Notes: generated from the letters alone by a model not told the origin. A stretch of 64,000 bases of DNA from Geobacter sp. (GCA_003314535.1 POSG01000014.1:1-64000), one strand, 5' to 3'; positions 34,307 to 44,346 are shown, numbered from the stretch's first letter. Translations and numbers: made by a program.

Positions 34307-36997
34307 TTAGACCGTGCGGCTTGACTGATCCGCCCCAAGCTGTTCCTGCAGAGCTGCATGAGCCGCTGCCAGACGCGCGATAGGCACGCGGAACGGCGAG
34401 CAGGAAACATAGTCGAGACCGGCCTTGTGGCAGAAGATGACCGAGGCGGGATCGCCCCCATGTTCGCCGCAGATGCCGATCTTGAGTTTCTTCCGGCTTG
34501 CCCGTCCCTTCTCGCAGCCGATCTTCACCAGTTGACCCACGCCCGACTGGTCGATGGATACGAAGGGGTCTTCCTGGAGGATGCCCTTTTCCACGTAGAA
34601 GGGGAGGAACTTACCGGCGTCGTCCCGGGACAGGCCGAACGTGGTCTGGGTGAGGTCGTTGGTGCCGAAGGAGAAGAATTCCGCTTCACGGGCTATTTCG
34701 TCGGCGCACAGGGCGGCCCGAGGCAGTTCGATCATCGTGCCGATCATGTATTTCACCTTCACGTTGTAACGCTCCATGACCTCGTTGCATATCTGCACCG
34801 CATTGGCCTTGATGCTGGTCAGCTCCTCAAGAGTCGCCACCAGCGGGATCATGATCTCAGGAACGATGCTGAAGCCTTCATTTTTGTTCAGCTCGCAGGC
34901 CGCTTCCATGATTGCCTGGACCTGCATGTCGTAGATCTCGGGGAAGGTCACGCCGAGACGGCAGCCGCGATGGCCCAGCATGGGGTTGAATTCATGGAGG
35001 TACTCGACCTTGTGCTTGAGCTTCTCAACGCTGACCCCCATGGTCTTGGAAAGCGCTTCGATATCCCTGTCCTCCTGGGGGAGGAACTCGTGCAGCGGCG
35101 GGTCGAGCAGCCTTATCGTCACCGGCAGGCCCTTCATTTCGCGGAAGATGCCGATGAAATCACCCTTCTGCATGGGCAGGATCTTGGCCAGGGCCTTTTT
35201 CCTTCCCTCCACCTCTTCGGACAGGATCATCTCCCTGACGGCGGCGATGCGGTCCGCCTCGAAGAACATGTGCTCGGTGCGGGTAAGGCCGATCCCTTCG
35301 GCGCCGAAGTCGCGGGCGGTCCTGGCGTCCTTGGGCGTGTCCGCATTGGCCCGGACTCCCAGCCTGCGGTACTTGTCCACCCAGTCCATGATGGTCTTGA
35401 AGTCGCCGGTGAGCTGGGGCGGCACGGTGGGCACCTGGCCGAGGATGACCTCGCCGGTCCCGCCGTCCAGGGTAATTGTGTCGCCCTTCTTCACGGTGAC
35501 GCCGTTGACTGAAAATTCGTTGGCCGCATAATCTACCTTGATAGCTCCGCAGCCGGCGACACAGCATTTGCCCATGCCACGCGCGACAACCGCGGCGTGT
35601 GAGGTCATGCCGCCCCTTGCGGTGAGGATGCCCTGGGCTGCGTTCATGCCGTGGATGTCTTCCGGGCTTGTCTCTATCCTGACCAGGATCACCTTGAGGC
35701 CAAGCTTGGCAGCGGCCTCGGCCTCGTCGGCGCTGAACACCACGCTTCCGGCCGCAGCGCCCGGCGATGCGGGAAGTCCCTTGGCAATGACTTTGCGAGG
35801 CGCCTTGGGATCGAGAGAAGGATGGAGGAGCTGGTCCAGCTGGTCCGGCGAAACCCTGAGGACCGCTGTTTTCTCGTCGATCAGCCCTTCCTTGACCATG
35901 TCCACAGCGATCTTGATCGAGGCCCGGGAGGTGCGCTTACCGTTCCTGGTCTGCAGCATGAACAGCTTGCCCTTCTCGATGGTGAACTCGATGTCCTGCA
36001 TGTCCTTGTAATGCTTCTCCAGGATATCGCGGATCTTTGCCAGCTGCTGGTAGCACTCGGGCAGGACGTCTTCCATCGCCGGCAGGTCGCCATCCTTGTG
36101 CTTGGCGCGGTTGATGGGCTGGGGAGTGCGGATGCCGGCCACCACGTCTTCACCCTGGGCATTGACCAGGTATTCGCCGTAGAAATAGTTCTCGCCGGTG
36201 GAGGGGTCACGGGTGAAGGCGACGCCGGTGGCGCAATCGTCCCCCATGTTGCCGAACACCATTGCCTGTACGTTGACCGCGGTACCCCAGTCGGCCGGGA
36301 TGTTGTGCAGCCTGCGGTAAGTTATGGCCCGCTGGTTCATCCAGGAGCCGAACACGGCGCCGATCGCCCCCCACAGCTGTTCCTGCGGGTCGTCCGGAAA
36401 TTCCTGGTCCAGGGTTTCCTGGATCTTTGCCTTGTACTTGCCCACCAGGTCCTTCCAATCCTCTGCCGTCAGCTCCGTGTCGAGGTGAACATTCATCTCC
36501 TCTTTCTTCTGCTCCAGGAGTTCCTCCAGGAGCGAGCCGTCCATGCCCATGACCACGTTGGCGTACATCTGTATGAAGCGGCGGTAGGCGTCATAGGCGA
36601 AACGTTCATCGCCGCTCTGCTTGATGATGCCCTGGATGGTGGTTTCGTTCAGGCCCAGGTTCAGGACCGTGTCCATCATACCCGGCATGGAGGCGCGGGC
36701 GCCGGAACGGACCGAGAACAGGAGCGGCATGTCGGGATCGCCGAACTTCTTGCCCAGGAGCTGCTCCACCTTGGCAAGGTTCGCATTGACCTCGTCTTTC
36801 AGGGAGGAAGGATAGTTGCGGTCGTTCTTGTAAAATTCTGTGCATACTTCCGTCGTAATGGTGAAGCCGGGCGGTACGGGAAGCCCGATACTGGTCATCT
36901 CAGCCAGGTTGGCCCCCTTGCCGCCAAGCAGGTTCTTCATTTCCGCCGTCCCTTCCGCTGCGCCGTTGCCGAAGAAGTAGACAAATTTTGCCGACAT
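34307..36997 (-). CDS. ppdK: pyruvate, phosphate dikinase
   Basis: An 896-aa enzyme interconverting pyruvate, ATP and phosphate with phosphoenolpyruvate, AMP and pyrophosphate; in acetate-oxidising bacteria it can supply PEP for gluconeogenesis. The N-terminal nucleotide domain starts VYFFGNG and has GGKGANLAEM. The swivelling His domain has GGMTSHAAVVARGMGK with the phosphohistidine and the CCVAG loop. The C-terminal PEP barrel has EGIGLTRTEHMFF, GTMIELPRAA, SFGTNDLTQ and GICGEHGG. Length is standard. I start at the ATG at 36997, which follows AGGAGG; the frame opens 11 codons earlier. Confidence 0.97.
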   Translation of the reverse strand: MSAKFVYFFGNGAAEGTAEMKNLLGGKGANLAEMTSIGLPVPPGFTITTEVCTEFYKNDRNYPSSLKDEVNANLAKVEQLLGKKFGDPDMPLLFSVRSGARASMPGMMDTVLNLGLNETTIQGIIKQSGDERFAYDAYRRFIQMYANVVMGMDGSLLEELLEQKKEEMNVHLDTELTAEDWKDLVGKYKAKIQETLDQEFPDDPQEQLWGAIGAVFGSWMNQRAITYRRLHNIPADWGTAVNVQAMVFGNMGDDCATGVAFTRDPSTGENYFYGEYLVNAQGEDVVAGIRTPQPINRAKHKDGDLPAMEDVLPECYQQLAKIRDILEKHYKDMQDIEFTIEKGKLFMLQTRNGKRTSRASIKIAVDMVKEGLIDEKTAVLRVSPDQLDQLLHPSLDPKAPRKVIAKGLPASPGAAAGSVVFSADEAEAAAKLGLKVILVRIETSPEDIHGMNAAQGILTARGGMTSHAAVVARGMGKCCVAGCGAIKVDYAANEFSVNGVTVKKGDTITLDGGTGEVILGQVPTVPPQLTGDFKTIMDWVDKYRRLGVRANADTPKDARTARDFGAEGIGLTRTEHMFFEADRIAAVREMILSEEVEGRKKALAKILPMQKGDFIGIFREMKGLPVTIRLLDPPLHEFLPQEDRDIEALSKTMGVSVEKLKHKVEYLHEFNPMLGHRGCRLGVTFPEIYDMQVQAIMEAACELNKNEGFSIVPEIMIPLVATLEELTSIKANAVQICNEVMERYNVKVKYMIGTMIELPRAALCADEIAREAEFFSFGTNDLTQTTFGLSRDDAGKFLPFYVEKGILQEDPFVSIDQSGVGQLVKIGCEKGRASRKKLKIGICGEHGGDPASVIFCHKAGLDYVSCSPFRVPIARLAAAHAALQEQLGADQSSRTV

Positions 36998-37110
36998 ACC
37001 AATCCTCCTAGTATTGTTCTGTTTTTCCACCTAACAGAATTATATTATTGGTCCGGAGCCCACCGCCGGCGAACGCGCGTCGTTCGGCGGAACCGTCCCG
37101 TTACGCGCTG

Positions 37111-39174
37111 TTAAGCCGAAAGCCTTGCAAAGTCCGCTATGGCGCCGAACAGCCGCGAGATCCCGGACAGGAGCGCCAGCCGGTTGTTCCGCACCCGCTC
37201 GTCTTCCGCCATGACCATGACCCGATCGAAGAATGCATCGACCGGACCGCGCAGGCTGGCTATCTCGACCAGTGCCGCGAGGTAATCCTTTTCGGCGATC
37301 AGCCTGCGGGCGATCGTGCCTACGCCTTCATAAGCGCTGAACAGTTCCCGTTCAGCGTCTTCCTCGAAGAGAGCTTCCTCGACCGGGAAATCGTTGCCCT
37401 CTTTGACGATATTGCAGACCCGTTTGAATGCGACCGCAAGCGGTTCGTAGTCCGCCCGTCCCTTCAACTCGGCCAGCGCGGCAATCCGCGCGGAAGCGTC
37501 GTTGAGATAATCGAAGGTTACGGCAACCGCTGCTTCAACTGCATCGGAAGGGAACCGGCCCGCCATCAGGTTGACATAGCGGCCGCGGAAGAATTCGAGC
37601 ACGTCGCTCCTCACCTCAGCCTGGTCGCGTGACAGCTTGTCCCGCAGCAGCTCGAGGGAAGAATCTATGAGGTCCGAAAGGGAAACATCATATCCACTTT
37701 CCAGGATTATCGCGATGATGCCCAGGGCAGAGCGTCGCAACGCATAGGGATCAGCGGTGCCGGTGGGGATCAGCCCCACGCCGAAGCAGCCGCAGATGGT
37801 GTCCAGCTTGTCGGCAATGGAAACCATGGCGCCGACCGGGGATGAAGGAAGCTCGCCGCCCGCCTGGCTCGGCAGGTAATGTTCATGGACCGCCTTGGCC
37901 ACTTCCGCGTCTTCGCCCGCAAACAGGGCATATTCACGGCCCATCACCCCCTGCAGTTCGGGAAATTCGCCCACCATGCCGGTAACCAGGTCGGCCTTGC
38001 ACAGGTAGGCCGCCCGCAGCACCTTTTCCTTCAAATCGGGGCAAAGCCGTTCCGCCAGCCTGCCGGCCAGTTCCCGGAAGCGCTCCATCTTTTCGTAGGA
38101 AGTGCCCAGCCTGGCCTGGTAGACGACCCGTTTCAGGTCCTCGACGCGGTCTTCCAGCGACGTCTTCCGGTCTTCGTCGAAGAAGAACCTGGCATCGGAA
38201 AGGCGCGCCCGCAGGACCCTCTCGTTTCCTTTCACGACTACGGCAGGGTCCTCCGCCAATGTATTGTTGACGGTTATGAAATGGGGCAGCAGCTTGCCTT
38301 CCCCGTCCACGACCGAAAAATAGCGCTGGTGTTCGCGCATGGAGGTTATCAGGACCTCCCGGGGAACCTGGAGAAAATCCGTGGGAAAGCTTCCGCAGAC
38401 CACGCTCGGGTATTCGACCAGGAACGTCACCTGTTCCAGGAGCTCCTCATCCTCGAGGACCCGGCCACCCTTGGCGCGCGCCGCCTGCTCCACCTCGCGC
38501 TTTATGATCTCTTTCCTTTTTTCCGGATCGGGGATGACGAAATGGCGTTCGCATTCATCCAGGTAATGGCTGAAGTCCCTGACCGGGAAAGCCGCATTGG
38601 CCATGAAGCGGTGACCGCGGGACATGCTGCCGCTGTTTATGGAACCAAAGGTAAAAGGGACCACCACTCCGTCGAACAGGGCAACGATCCAGTGGATCGG
38701 GCGGGCAAAGCGAACATCCAGGTCGCCCCAGCGCATGGATTTGCGGAACGGAATGGCGCCCACAACCCGTGGAAGGATTTCGGCCAGGATCTCCGCAGTA
38801 GGCCGGCCCACCAGTCGCTTGGTCACGGCAACATACTCGCCCTTCTCCGTTTCGACCACGGTCAGCTCATTCACGTCAACGCCCTGGCCCCTGGCAAAAC
38901 CCTCCGCTGCCCTGGTCGGTTTGCCCTCGGCATCAAAGGCGACCTTTCTTGCCGGGCCCGTGGCGGTCACATCGGCATCCGGCTGCCTGCCGGCCATGTC
39001 GTTCACGTGCAGTGCCAGCCTGCGCGGAGTGGCGAGCGTGCGGACCTGGCCGTGGGCAATCCTTGCCGACTCCAGCTCCCTTTTCACGAGATTTTCAAGG
39101 TCAGCCATCGCCTTGGGCAGGAAAGCGGCTGGAATTTCTTCGGTACCGATTTCGAGGAAAAATTCCTGGGCCAT
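37111..39174 (-). CDS. glyS: glycyl-tRNA synthetase beta subunit
   Basis: A 687-aa subunit of the alpha2beta2 bacterial glycyl-tRNA synthetase, responsible for tRNA recognition. It begins FFLEIGTEEIPAAFLPKAM, has SMRWGDLDVRFARPIHWIVAL and SMREHQRYFSV segments typical of GlyS, an HD-like region (YALFAGEDAEVAKAVHEHYLPSQAGGELP) and a C-terminal anticodon-binding helical domain ending FDRVMVMAEDERVRNNRLALL. It begins one base after the glyQ stop, so the subunits are co-translated. Length fits the family. Confidence 0.97.
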   Translation of the reverse strand: MAQEFFLEIGTEEIPAAFLPKAMADLENLVKRELESARIAHGQVRTLATPRRLALHVNDMAGRQPDADVTATGPARKVAFDAEGKPTRAAEGFARGQGVDVNELTVVETEKGEYVAVTKRLVGRPTAEILAEILPRVVGAIPFRKSMRWGDLDVRFARPIHWIVALFDGVVVPFTFGSINSGSMSRGHRFMANAAFPVRDFSHYLDECERHFVIPDPEKRKEIIKREVEQAARAKGGRVLEDEELLEQVTFLVEYPSVVCGSFPTDFLQVPREVLITSMREHQRYFSVVDGEGKLLPHFITVNNTLAEDPAVVVKGNERVLRARLSDARFFFDEDRKTSLEDRVEDLKRVVYQARLGTSYEKMERFRELAGRLAERLCPDLKEKVLRAAYLCKADLVTGMVGEFPELQGVMGREYALFAGEDAEVAKAVHEHYLPSQAGGELPSSPVGAMVSIADKLDTICGCFGVGLIPTGTADPYALRRSALGIIAIILESGYDVSLSDLIDSSLELLRDKLSRDQAEVRSDVLEFFRGRYVNLMAGRFPSDAVEAAVAVTFDYLNDASARIAALAELKGRADYEPLAVAFKRVCNIVKEGNDFPVEEALFEEDAERELFSAYEGVGTIARRLIAEKDYLAALVEIASLRGPVDAFFDRVMVMAEDERVRNNRLALLSGISRLFGAIADFARLSA

Positions 39175-39175
39175 T

Positions 39176-40051
39176 TCAGCACCCCCCTTTCAGCAGCGGG
39201 AAGCCCAATCGCTCCCGGAGGGCCAGATAGCCCTCGGCGCACAGCCTGGCGACATTTCTCACCCGGCCGATGTACGACGCTCGCTCCGTCACCGAGATGG
39301 CGCCCCTGGCATCCAGGAGGTTGAAGGTATGGGAGCACTTCATCACGTAATCATAGGCGGGAAGGACCAGGCCGCCTTCAGCGAGGCGGATGCATTCCTG
39401 TTCGTACATGGAAAACAGCCGGAGCAGCATATCGACATCAGCTTCTTCGAAGTTGTAGCGGGAAAACTCCACCTCGCTCTGGTGGTGGATGTCGCCGTAC
39501 TTGACCCCCTTGACCCATTCCAGGTCATAGACGTTGTCCACTCCCTGGAGGTACATGGCGATCCGTTCGCAGCCGTAGGTGATCTCCGAGGAAACCGGCT
39601 TCAGGTCGATGCCGCCTGCCTGCTGGAAATAGGTGAACTGGGTTATCTCCATCCCGTCAAGCCAGACCTCCCAGCCCAGGCCCCATGCACCGAGGGTCGG
39701 CGATTCCCAGTCGTCCTCGACAAAACGGATGTCGTGCTGGTTGGGATTGATGCCGAATGCCTTGAGGGAGTCTATGTAGAGGTCCAGGATATTCAGCGGC
39801 GAAGGCTTCATGATCACCTGGAACTGGTAGTAGTGCTGGAGCCGGTTGGGGTTTTCACCGTAACGGCCGTCGGTCGGCCGGCGGGAAGGTTCCACGTAGG
39901 CTACCCTCCAGGGTTCGGGTCCGAGAACGCGCAGGAACGTTGCGGGGTTGAAGGTGCCGGCGCCTTTTTCCACATCATAGGGCTGCTGGATGACGCACCC
40001 TTGGCGCGCCCAGTATCCCTGCAGGGAAAGAATCATGTCTTGAAAGGTCAA
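39176..40051 (-). CDS. glyQ: glycyl-tRNA synthetase alpha subunit
   Basis: A 291-aa catalytic subunit that activates glycine and binds ATP. Motifs typical of Gly[72 protein letters not shown], and [18 protein letters not shown]. The start is a TTG at 40051, supported by GGAGG with 7 bases of spacing; the next ATG is five codons in. The promoter at 40151-40179 drives glyQ-glyS. Confidence 0.97.
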   Translation of the reverse strand: MTFQDMILSLQGYWARQGCVIQQPYDVEKGAGTFNPATFLRVLGPEPWRVAYVEPSRRPTDGRYGENPNRLQHYYQFQVIMKPSPLNILDLYIDSLKAFGINPNQHDIRFVEDDWESPTLGAWGLGWEVWLDGMEITQFTYFQQAGGIDLKPVSSEITYGCERIAMYLQGVDNVYDLEWVKGVKYGDIHHQSEVEFSRYNFEEADVDMLLRLFSMYEQECIRLAEGGLVLPAYDYVMKCSHTFNLLDARGAISVTERASYIGRVRNVARLCAEGYLALRERLGFPLLKGGC

Positions 40052-40150
40052 ATCGTTTCCTCCGGTGCTCAGAAACAGTGACAGACAAAGGACAGCCGGA
40101 CATGTCGATGCCCGGCCGAAGTTCAGTCAGACTAAAACTTTGGAGTGGTT

Positions 40151-40179
40151 AGATTACCTGTAACTCCCTTTCCTGTCAA
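40151..40179 (-). promoter_or_regulatory. promoter of glyQS
   Basis: On the minus strand, TTGACA (40179-40174) and TAATCT (40156-40151) are separated by exactly 17 bases. The predicted start near 40144 gives a leader of about 90 bases; I see no T-box features in it. Confidence 0.8.
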
Positions 40180-40201
40180 GGATTATTGGATTTTTTTACT
40201 C

Positions 40202-40933
40202 TTATTGAACATCCAGAACGTTGTCAATGAAAGCCAGAGAACGCAGGGGCCTGTTCAGGTGTGAAGCTATTGCCGTATTGAGCAACACGCCTGCCTCAAC
40301 GAGGGAAGCGCCCGGAAACCGAATCACTCCGAAACGTCCGGTCGCGAGCGCCCGGCCCAGGATGGCCAGCGTTTCGCCCCCTATGCCTTTTCCGCACCCC
40401 CTGCATGCAGCGCAGAGAAGTTCCCCGGAAGTCGAGAAAAAAGCATCCCCTTCCAATGCCGTCCCGCAATGGGAACAGCTCCTCAATGAGGGCCGGTATC
40501 CGAGGATGTTGAGCAGGTTGACCTGGAAGAAGCGGAGATCGTCTGAAATTGCAGGAGAGCTGTCCAGGTGTTCCAGGTAGGACAGTAAGAGGCGGTAGAG
40601 CCTGGGGTTTGCCAGGGCATCCGGAAGCAGTCGGTCGACCACTTCGCATGCATAGCCGGCCTGGGCTATTTTCGCGAGTTCGCGCCGTATCCCCGGGAAG
40701 ACGGTCATTATATCGACGCCGCGGAGGCTCGACAGCCCTTCCTTGAGCGCCAGGCGCACCTGCAGGCGCGCGAACACTTCCAGGGCGCCGCTGAACCGCT
40801 TCCTGCTGGTCTTCCCGTGCCGGGCGATCACACGGACCTTGCCGCACTCGCGGCCCATGAGGGTCACGATCCGGTCGCTTTCACCGTAATCCATGGCGGA
40901 AAGAACGATGGCTTCAGAGTCTGTGGCCTGCAT
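40202..40933 (-). CDS. recO: DNA repair protein RecO
   Basis: A 243-aa recombination mediator that helps load RecA with RecR. The N-terminal OB fold starts EAIVLSAMDYGESDRIVTLMGRECGKVRVIARH. The helical domain follows, with four cysteines for zinc in CSHCGTALEG and LLCAACRG (about residues 158-182). Length is normal. There is no Shine-Dalgarno; a promoter lies directly before the ATG (TAGAAT ending 6 bases upstream), so the message may be leaderless. Confidence 0.93.
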   Translation of the reverse strand: MQATDSEAIVLSAMDYGESDRIVTLMGRECGKVRVIARHGKTSRKRFSGALEVFARLQVRLALKEGLSSLRGVDIMTVFPGIRRELAKIAQAGYACEVVDRLLPDALANPRLYRLLLSYLEHLDSSPAISDDLRFFQVNLLNILGYRPSLRSCSHCGTALEGDAFFSTSGELLCAACRGCGKGIGGETLAILGRALATGRFGVIRFPGASLVEAGVLLNTAIASHLNRPLRSLAFIDNVLDVQ

Positions 40934-40939
40934 TCGGGA

Positions 40940-40969
40940 ATTCTAGCATGGCGCCTGCGGCACGGTCAA
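40940..40969 (-). promoter_or_regulatory. promoter of recO, predicting a leaderless mRNA
   Basis: On the minus strand TTGACC (40969-40964) and TAGAAT (40945-40940) are separated by 18 bases. The start codon lies 6 bases after the -10 box. Confidence 0.55.
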
Positions 40970-41011
40970 CGAGGAACGGCCGGGACACCGACGGGAAGGA
41001 GCGGCGTATGG

Positions 41012-41455
41012 TCAGCGCAATCCCAGGCGGCCAAGGATAATGCCCAGGTATCTGTTGAGGGGATGTCCCCTGTCCAGCTTCGGGAGCACCGGCTTCTTGC
41101 GGTCGCCTATCATGGCAAGCTCATGGAGGATCATTTCCCTGTTTTCGCAGCGCAGGCCGCGGCGCAGGACCATAAGCGCCCTCTTTTTCTGTTCAGCCAT
41201 TACGTAGACTCTGCCCAGGTGGAGATAGTGCACGGCATTTCCGGGATCTTTTTTCACCGCTTCCCGGCAGAGGGCTACGGCTTCGGCAAACTGGGAACGG
41301 ACCTTTGCCAGGCAGAAAGCCAGGTAGGAGCAATGGAGGGGTGACCTGTCAAGAGAAGCCGCCTCCTCGAAACAGGCAAGGGCCAGGTATATGTGGCCGT
41401 TTTCGAGGGCAAGAACTCCCTTCTCGAAGATTTCTTCCACGTGCACGTGCTCCAT
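41012..41455 (-). CDS. TPR-repeat protein
   Basis: A 147-aa soluble helical protein with about three tetratricopeptide-like repeats: EIFEKGVLALENGHIYLALACFEEAASLD, then YLAFCLAKVRSQFAEAVALCREAVKKDP and AVHYLHLGRVYVMAEQKKRALMVLRRGL. Such repeats bind partner proteins; the partner is unknown. The C-terminal tail ends GHPLNRYLGIILGRLGLR. The ATG at 41455 is chosen because AGGAG lies just upstream; the frame opens 5 codons earlier. A good promoter lies upstream at 41484-41512. Confidence 0.75.
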   Translation of the reverse strand: MEHVHVEEIFEKGVLALENGHIYLALACFEEAASLDRSPLHCSYLAFCLAKVRSQFAEAVALCREAVKKDPGNAVHYLHLGRVYVMAEQKKRALMVLRRGLRCENREMILHELAMIGDRKKPVLPKLDRGHPLNRYLGIILGRLGLR

Positions 41456-41483
41456 CTTCGCTCCTCTCATGAAAATATTGGTA

Positions 41484-41512
41484 ATAGTAGCACAATACCC
41501 GCATCAATGCAA
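41484..41512 (-). promoter_or_regulatory. promoter of the TPR gene
   Basis: On the minus strand TTGCAT (41512-41507) and TACTAT (41489-41484) are separated by 17 bases. It is divergent from the uvrC promoter about 50 bases away. Confidence 0.55.
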
Positions 41513-41560
41513 AATCCGTGTTGCCTGAGTCGCAATTATACATGAGAATTCCGTCCAGGC

Positions 41561-41589
41561 TTGGCAGGAAATCGGACCGGGCGTATAAT
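41561..41589 (+). promoter_or_regulatory. promoter of uvrC, predicting a leaderless mRNA
   Basis: TTGGCA (41561-41566) and a consensus TATAAT (41584-41589) are separated by 17 bases. The start point expected at about 41596 is within 2 bases of the uvrC ATG at 41598, and no Shine-Dalgarno exists. Confidence 0.8.
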
Positions 41590-41597
41590 GAGATTCC

Positions 41598-43418
41598 ATG
41601 AAACCCGAAAGCACTGACACTCTTCCCCAGACCCCGGGCGTCTACATCATGCGGAACTCCTCGGGCGCCGTCCTCTACGTGGGCAAGGCGAAAAACCTGC
41701 GCAGCCGCGTCCGATCCTATTTCACCGGGGCCCGCGACAGCAGGTACCAGATCCGGTTCCTCATGGCCCGGGTAGCGGATATCGATTACATCGTCACGGA
41801 TACGGAAAAAGAGGCCCTGATACTCGAAAACACCCTGATCAAACAGCACAGGCCCCGATACAACATCAACCTGCGCGACGACAAGACCTATTTTTCACTG
41901 CGCATGGACCCGGCTGAAGAGTTCCCGCGCCTGTCTATCATCCGCAAGGTACGCAGAGACGGCGCCCGCTATTTCGGACCGTACAGCTCTGCCGCAGCGG
42001 CACGGGAAGTGCTCAAGCAGCTCTACAGGATCTTCCCCTTGCGCCACTACCCCCTGGAAACCTGCAAGCGCCGTGGCAGGCCGTGCCTCTATCATCAGCT
42101 CCGCCAATGCTCGGCGCCGTGCCACGGGATGATTTCGCAGCAGGATTATGCCGCCCTGGCGGAAGGCGCTGCCCTCTTTCTCGAAGGGAAGAACCGCGAC
42201 CTCCTGAAAATATTCAGGAAAAGGATGGCCGATGCGGCTGTGGCGCAAAACTACGAGGAAGCTGCCAGATTCCGTGACCTCACGCACGCGGTCGAGGTAA
42301 CCGTGGAAAAGCAGAAAATGGTCACCCAGGGCGGTGACATGGACGCACTGGGAATCTTCAGGCATGCCGGTCATCTTGAGGCAGCCCTGCTGTTCATCAG
42401 GGGTGGAAGCCTGATCGGGAGCAGAAATTACTCCTTTTCCTGGGAAATGGAAGACGAAGAGGGAATATCTTCCTTTCTCAGCGAGTATTACGACAAGGAC
42501 GTGTATATTCCCGGAGAAGTGCTGCTTCCTGCCAGGATTCAGGGGATGGACTCCCTCGGCGAATTCCTTTCCGAAAAGAAGGGACGGCGCGTCGCCGTGA
42601 CCTTTCCGCGCAGGGGGACCAAGGCCGAACTGGTCAGGCTTGCGTGCAAAAACGCCGAAACTGCGGCAGAAGAAAAGCGGAGGTCAAGGCAGACAGCGGA
42701 AACGGCCCTCGCCGAACTCAGGGAGCGTCTTCACCTGCCCTCGAACCCAGGGCGAATCGAATGCTTCGACATATCCAATATCCAGGGAAGGCAGGCGGTG
42801 GGAAGCAGGGTGGTTTTCCAGGACGGCAAGCCGGACAGGAAAAGCTACCGACGCTACCGGATCAGGACCGTGGACCAGGCAGACGATTACGGCATGATGA
42901 AGGAAGTGCTCTCCCGCCGCTTCAGCGGCAGCGGAAGCAGCGACCCGGCGCCGGATCTCGTTATTGTCGACGGAGGCCCGGGGCAGCTGAACATACTCAG
43001 GCAGGTCCTGTCAGACCTTAAAGTGGAAGGAATCGCCCTTGCGGCGCTGGCCAAGAGCCGCGTGAAAAGCGGGGCCGAAGAAGACGCCCTGAAGAGGAGC
43101 GATGAACGCGTTTTCCTCCCGGGCAGAAAGAACCCGGTGGTGCTGCGGCAGAATTCAGCGCCGCTGCTGCTCCTTGCCAGGGTAAGGGACGAGGCCCACC
43201 GCTTCGCTGTCTTGTACCATACGGACATACGTTCTCGCGAGGCACTGCAACCCTCCGCCAGGATTCCAGGAGTGGGCGAAAAACGGCGGAAAGCCCTGCT
43301 GAGGCACTTCGGCAGCCTGCAAGCACTGAGTGCGGCAACCCTGGAAGAGCTGATCGCTATCCCGGGCATCAGCAGAAACCTGGCAAGCGCCATCCTGGAT
43401 CATTTTCGCAGTGAATGA
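41598..43418 (+). CDS. uvrC: excinuclease ABC subunit C
   Basis: A 606-aa nuclease that makes both incisions in nucleotide excision repair with UvrA and UvrB. The GIY-YIG domain is at the N-terminus ([29 protein letters not shown]). The Cys-rich region is [20 protein letters not shown], the UVR motif [15 protein letters not shown] lies near residue 225, the RNase H-like domain has [10 protein letters not shown] and [10 protein letters not shown], and two HhH motifs end the protein ([30 protein letters not shown]). Length is normal. The promoter position implies a leaderless mRNA. Confidence 0.97.
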   Translation: MKPESTDTLPQTPGVYIMRNSSGAVLYVGKAKNLRSRVRSYFTGARDSRYQIRFLMARVADIDYIVTDTEKEALILENTLIKQHRPRYNINLRDDKTYFSLRMDPAEEFPRLSIIRKVRRDGARYFGPYSSAAAAREVLKQLYRIFPLRHYPLETCKRRGRPCLYHQLRQCSAPCHGMISQQDYAALAEGAALFLEGKNRDLLKIFRKRMADAAVAQNYEEAARFRDLTHAVEVTVEKQKMVTQGGDMDALGIFRHAGHLEAALLFIRGGSLIGSRNYSFSWEMEDEEGISSFLSEYYDKDVYIPGEVLLPARIQGMDSLGEFLSEKKGRRVAVTFPRRGTKAELVRLACKNAETAAEEKRRSRQTAETALAELRERLHLPSNPGRIECFDISNIQGRQAVGSRVVFQDGKPDRKSYRRYRIRTVDQADDYGMMKEVLSRRFSGSGSSDPAPDLVIVDGGPGQLNILRQVLSDLKVEGIALAALAKSRVKSGAEEDALKRSDERVFLPGRKNPVVLRQNSAPLLLLARVRDEAHRFAVLYHTDIRSREALQPSARIPGVGEKRRKALLRHFGSLQALSAATLEELIAIPGISRNLASAILDHFRSE

Positions 43419-43420
43419 AA

Positions 43421-43452
43421 AAAGGGCTGCGCCAGCGGCGCAGCCCTTTCAC
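43421..43452. terminator. bidirectional terminator between uvrC and the TlpA-type gene
   Basis: A perfect 13-bp stem, AAAGGGCTGCGCC with GGCGCAGCCCTTT, and a 3-base loop. A-tracts and T-tracts flank it on both strands, suiting the convergent genes. Confidence 0.85.
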
Positions 43453-43476
43453 TGTTTCCTTTGCCCCAGCAACCCA

Positions 43477-43989
43477 TTATTGGGCCAGCAAAGTCCTGAT
43501 GGTTGTTTCCATCGCAGTCTGGATCTGTGAATTGTAGCCGATGAATTTCTGGACCAGGATTCCCTTCCTGTCGATGATGAAGATGGCCGGAATGGGCTGG
43601 ACTCCATAGTCGATGAGCAGTTCATCATCGACTAGGGCCACGGGGAAATTTATCCTGTTTTCCCTGATGAAGCCCCTGACCACTTTGAGAGAGTCTCCGC
43701 GAACGCCCGGGTTGAGCCCCAGGACCCGAAGCCCCTGTTTGCCGTACTTAGCGTTCAGCGAGATGAGGTGCGGAAGGGACAACTTGCACCCCTCGCACCA
43801 GGTGGCGAAAAACTCCAGCACCACGACCTGCCCCTGGTAGCCGGCCAGGGACACATTCTGCCCGTTTGTCGTGACGACGCGGACGGCCGGCGCCGGCTTG
43901 CCCTTCTGGGGCACGGCAAAAGCCTGCACTGGGATCAGAATGCCCAAAACCAGAACAACCGAGACCATACTTTTGGCAATTCTTGGCAA
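43477..43989 (-). CDS. secreted TlpA/ResA-type thioredoxin-fold protein
   Basis: A 170-aa protein with a signal peptide (about 1-25, cleaved near AFA) and a TlpA-like redoxin domain. The redox motif is WCEGC in FFATWCEGCKLSLPHL (about residues 64-68), and the cis-Pro loop is VQPIPAIFII. It probably reduces or transfers disulfides, for example for c-type cytochrome maturation, which is plentiful in this group; the partner is not shown. The start is a TTG with GGGAGG five bases upstream. It follows trxA by 27 bases on the same strand. Confidence 0.88.
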   Translation of the reverse strand: MPRIAKSMVSVVLVLGILIPVQAFAVPQKGKPAPAVRVVTTNGQNVSLAGYQGQVVVLEFFATWCEGCKLSLPHLISLNAKYGKQGLRVLGLNPGVRGDSLKVVRGFIRENRINFPVALVDDELLIDYGVQPIPAIFIIDRKGILVQKFIGYNSQIQTAMETTIRTLLAQ

Positions 43990-44016
43990 ATCAACCTCCC
44001 ATCAGTTGCTGCCGGC

Positions 44017-44346
44017 TCAAAGAGCCTTGTTGATCAACGCTTCAAGCTGGGTTTTCGGCACGGCGCCCACAACCTGGTCGATCAGCTTGCCTTCCTTGAA
44101 GAGCATAATTGTCGGGATTCCCCTGATGCCGTATCTGGCCGGGATTGCGGGATTCTCGTCCACATTCACCTTTCCCACCTTTATCTTCCCCTCATAGGCC
44201 TCGGCCAGGGCATCCACGATCGGCGCAACAGACCTGCAGGGAGCACACCAGGAAGCCCAGAAATCCACGAGCACGGGAATGGGGGACTGCAGAACCTCGG
44301 TATCGAAATTGCTGTCTCCGAAATCAAGTATCTTTTCACTGGCCAT
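44017..44346 (-). CDS. trxA: thioredoxin
   Basis: A 109-aa cytoplasmic disulfide reductase cofactor. Motif [18 protein letters not shown] holds the WCAPC redox site, where Ala replaces the usual Gly of WCGPC; cis-Pro is in [10 protein letters not shown] and the C-terminal helix is [11 protein letters not shown]. The WCAPC variant may shift redox potential slightly. It has a strong GAGGAG site, its own promoter at 44399-44426, and leads a two-gene unit with the TlpA-type gene. Confidence 0.95.
   Translation of the reverse strand: MASEKILDFGDSNFDTEVLQSPIPVLVDFWASWCAPCRSVAPIVDALAEAYEGKIKVGKVNVDENPAIPARYGIRGIPTIMLFKEGKLIDQVVGAVPKTQLEALINKAL

Noticed and set aside
35651-37114. 487-codon plus-strand open frame inside ppdK
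   Set aside because: It is the antisense shadow of a clear pyruvate phosphate dikinase gene in GC-rich DNA, with no ribosome-binding site or known motif.
38624-40081. 485-codon plus-strand open frame across glyS and glyQ
   Set aside because: Antisense shadow of two well-supported synthetase subunit genes.
40052-40150. Possible T-box leader before glyQS
   Set aside because: The leader is only about 90 bases and I see no T-box sequence, specifier stem or antiterminator pair.
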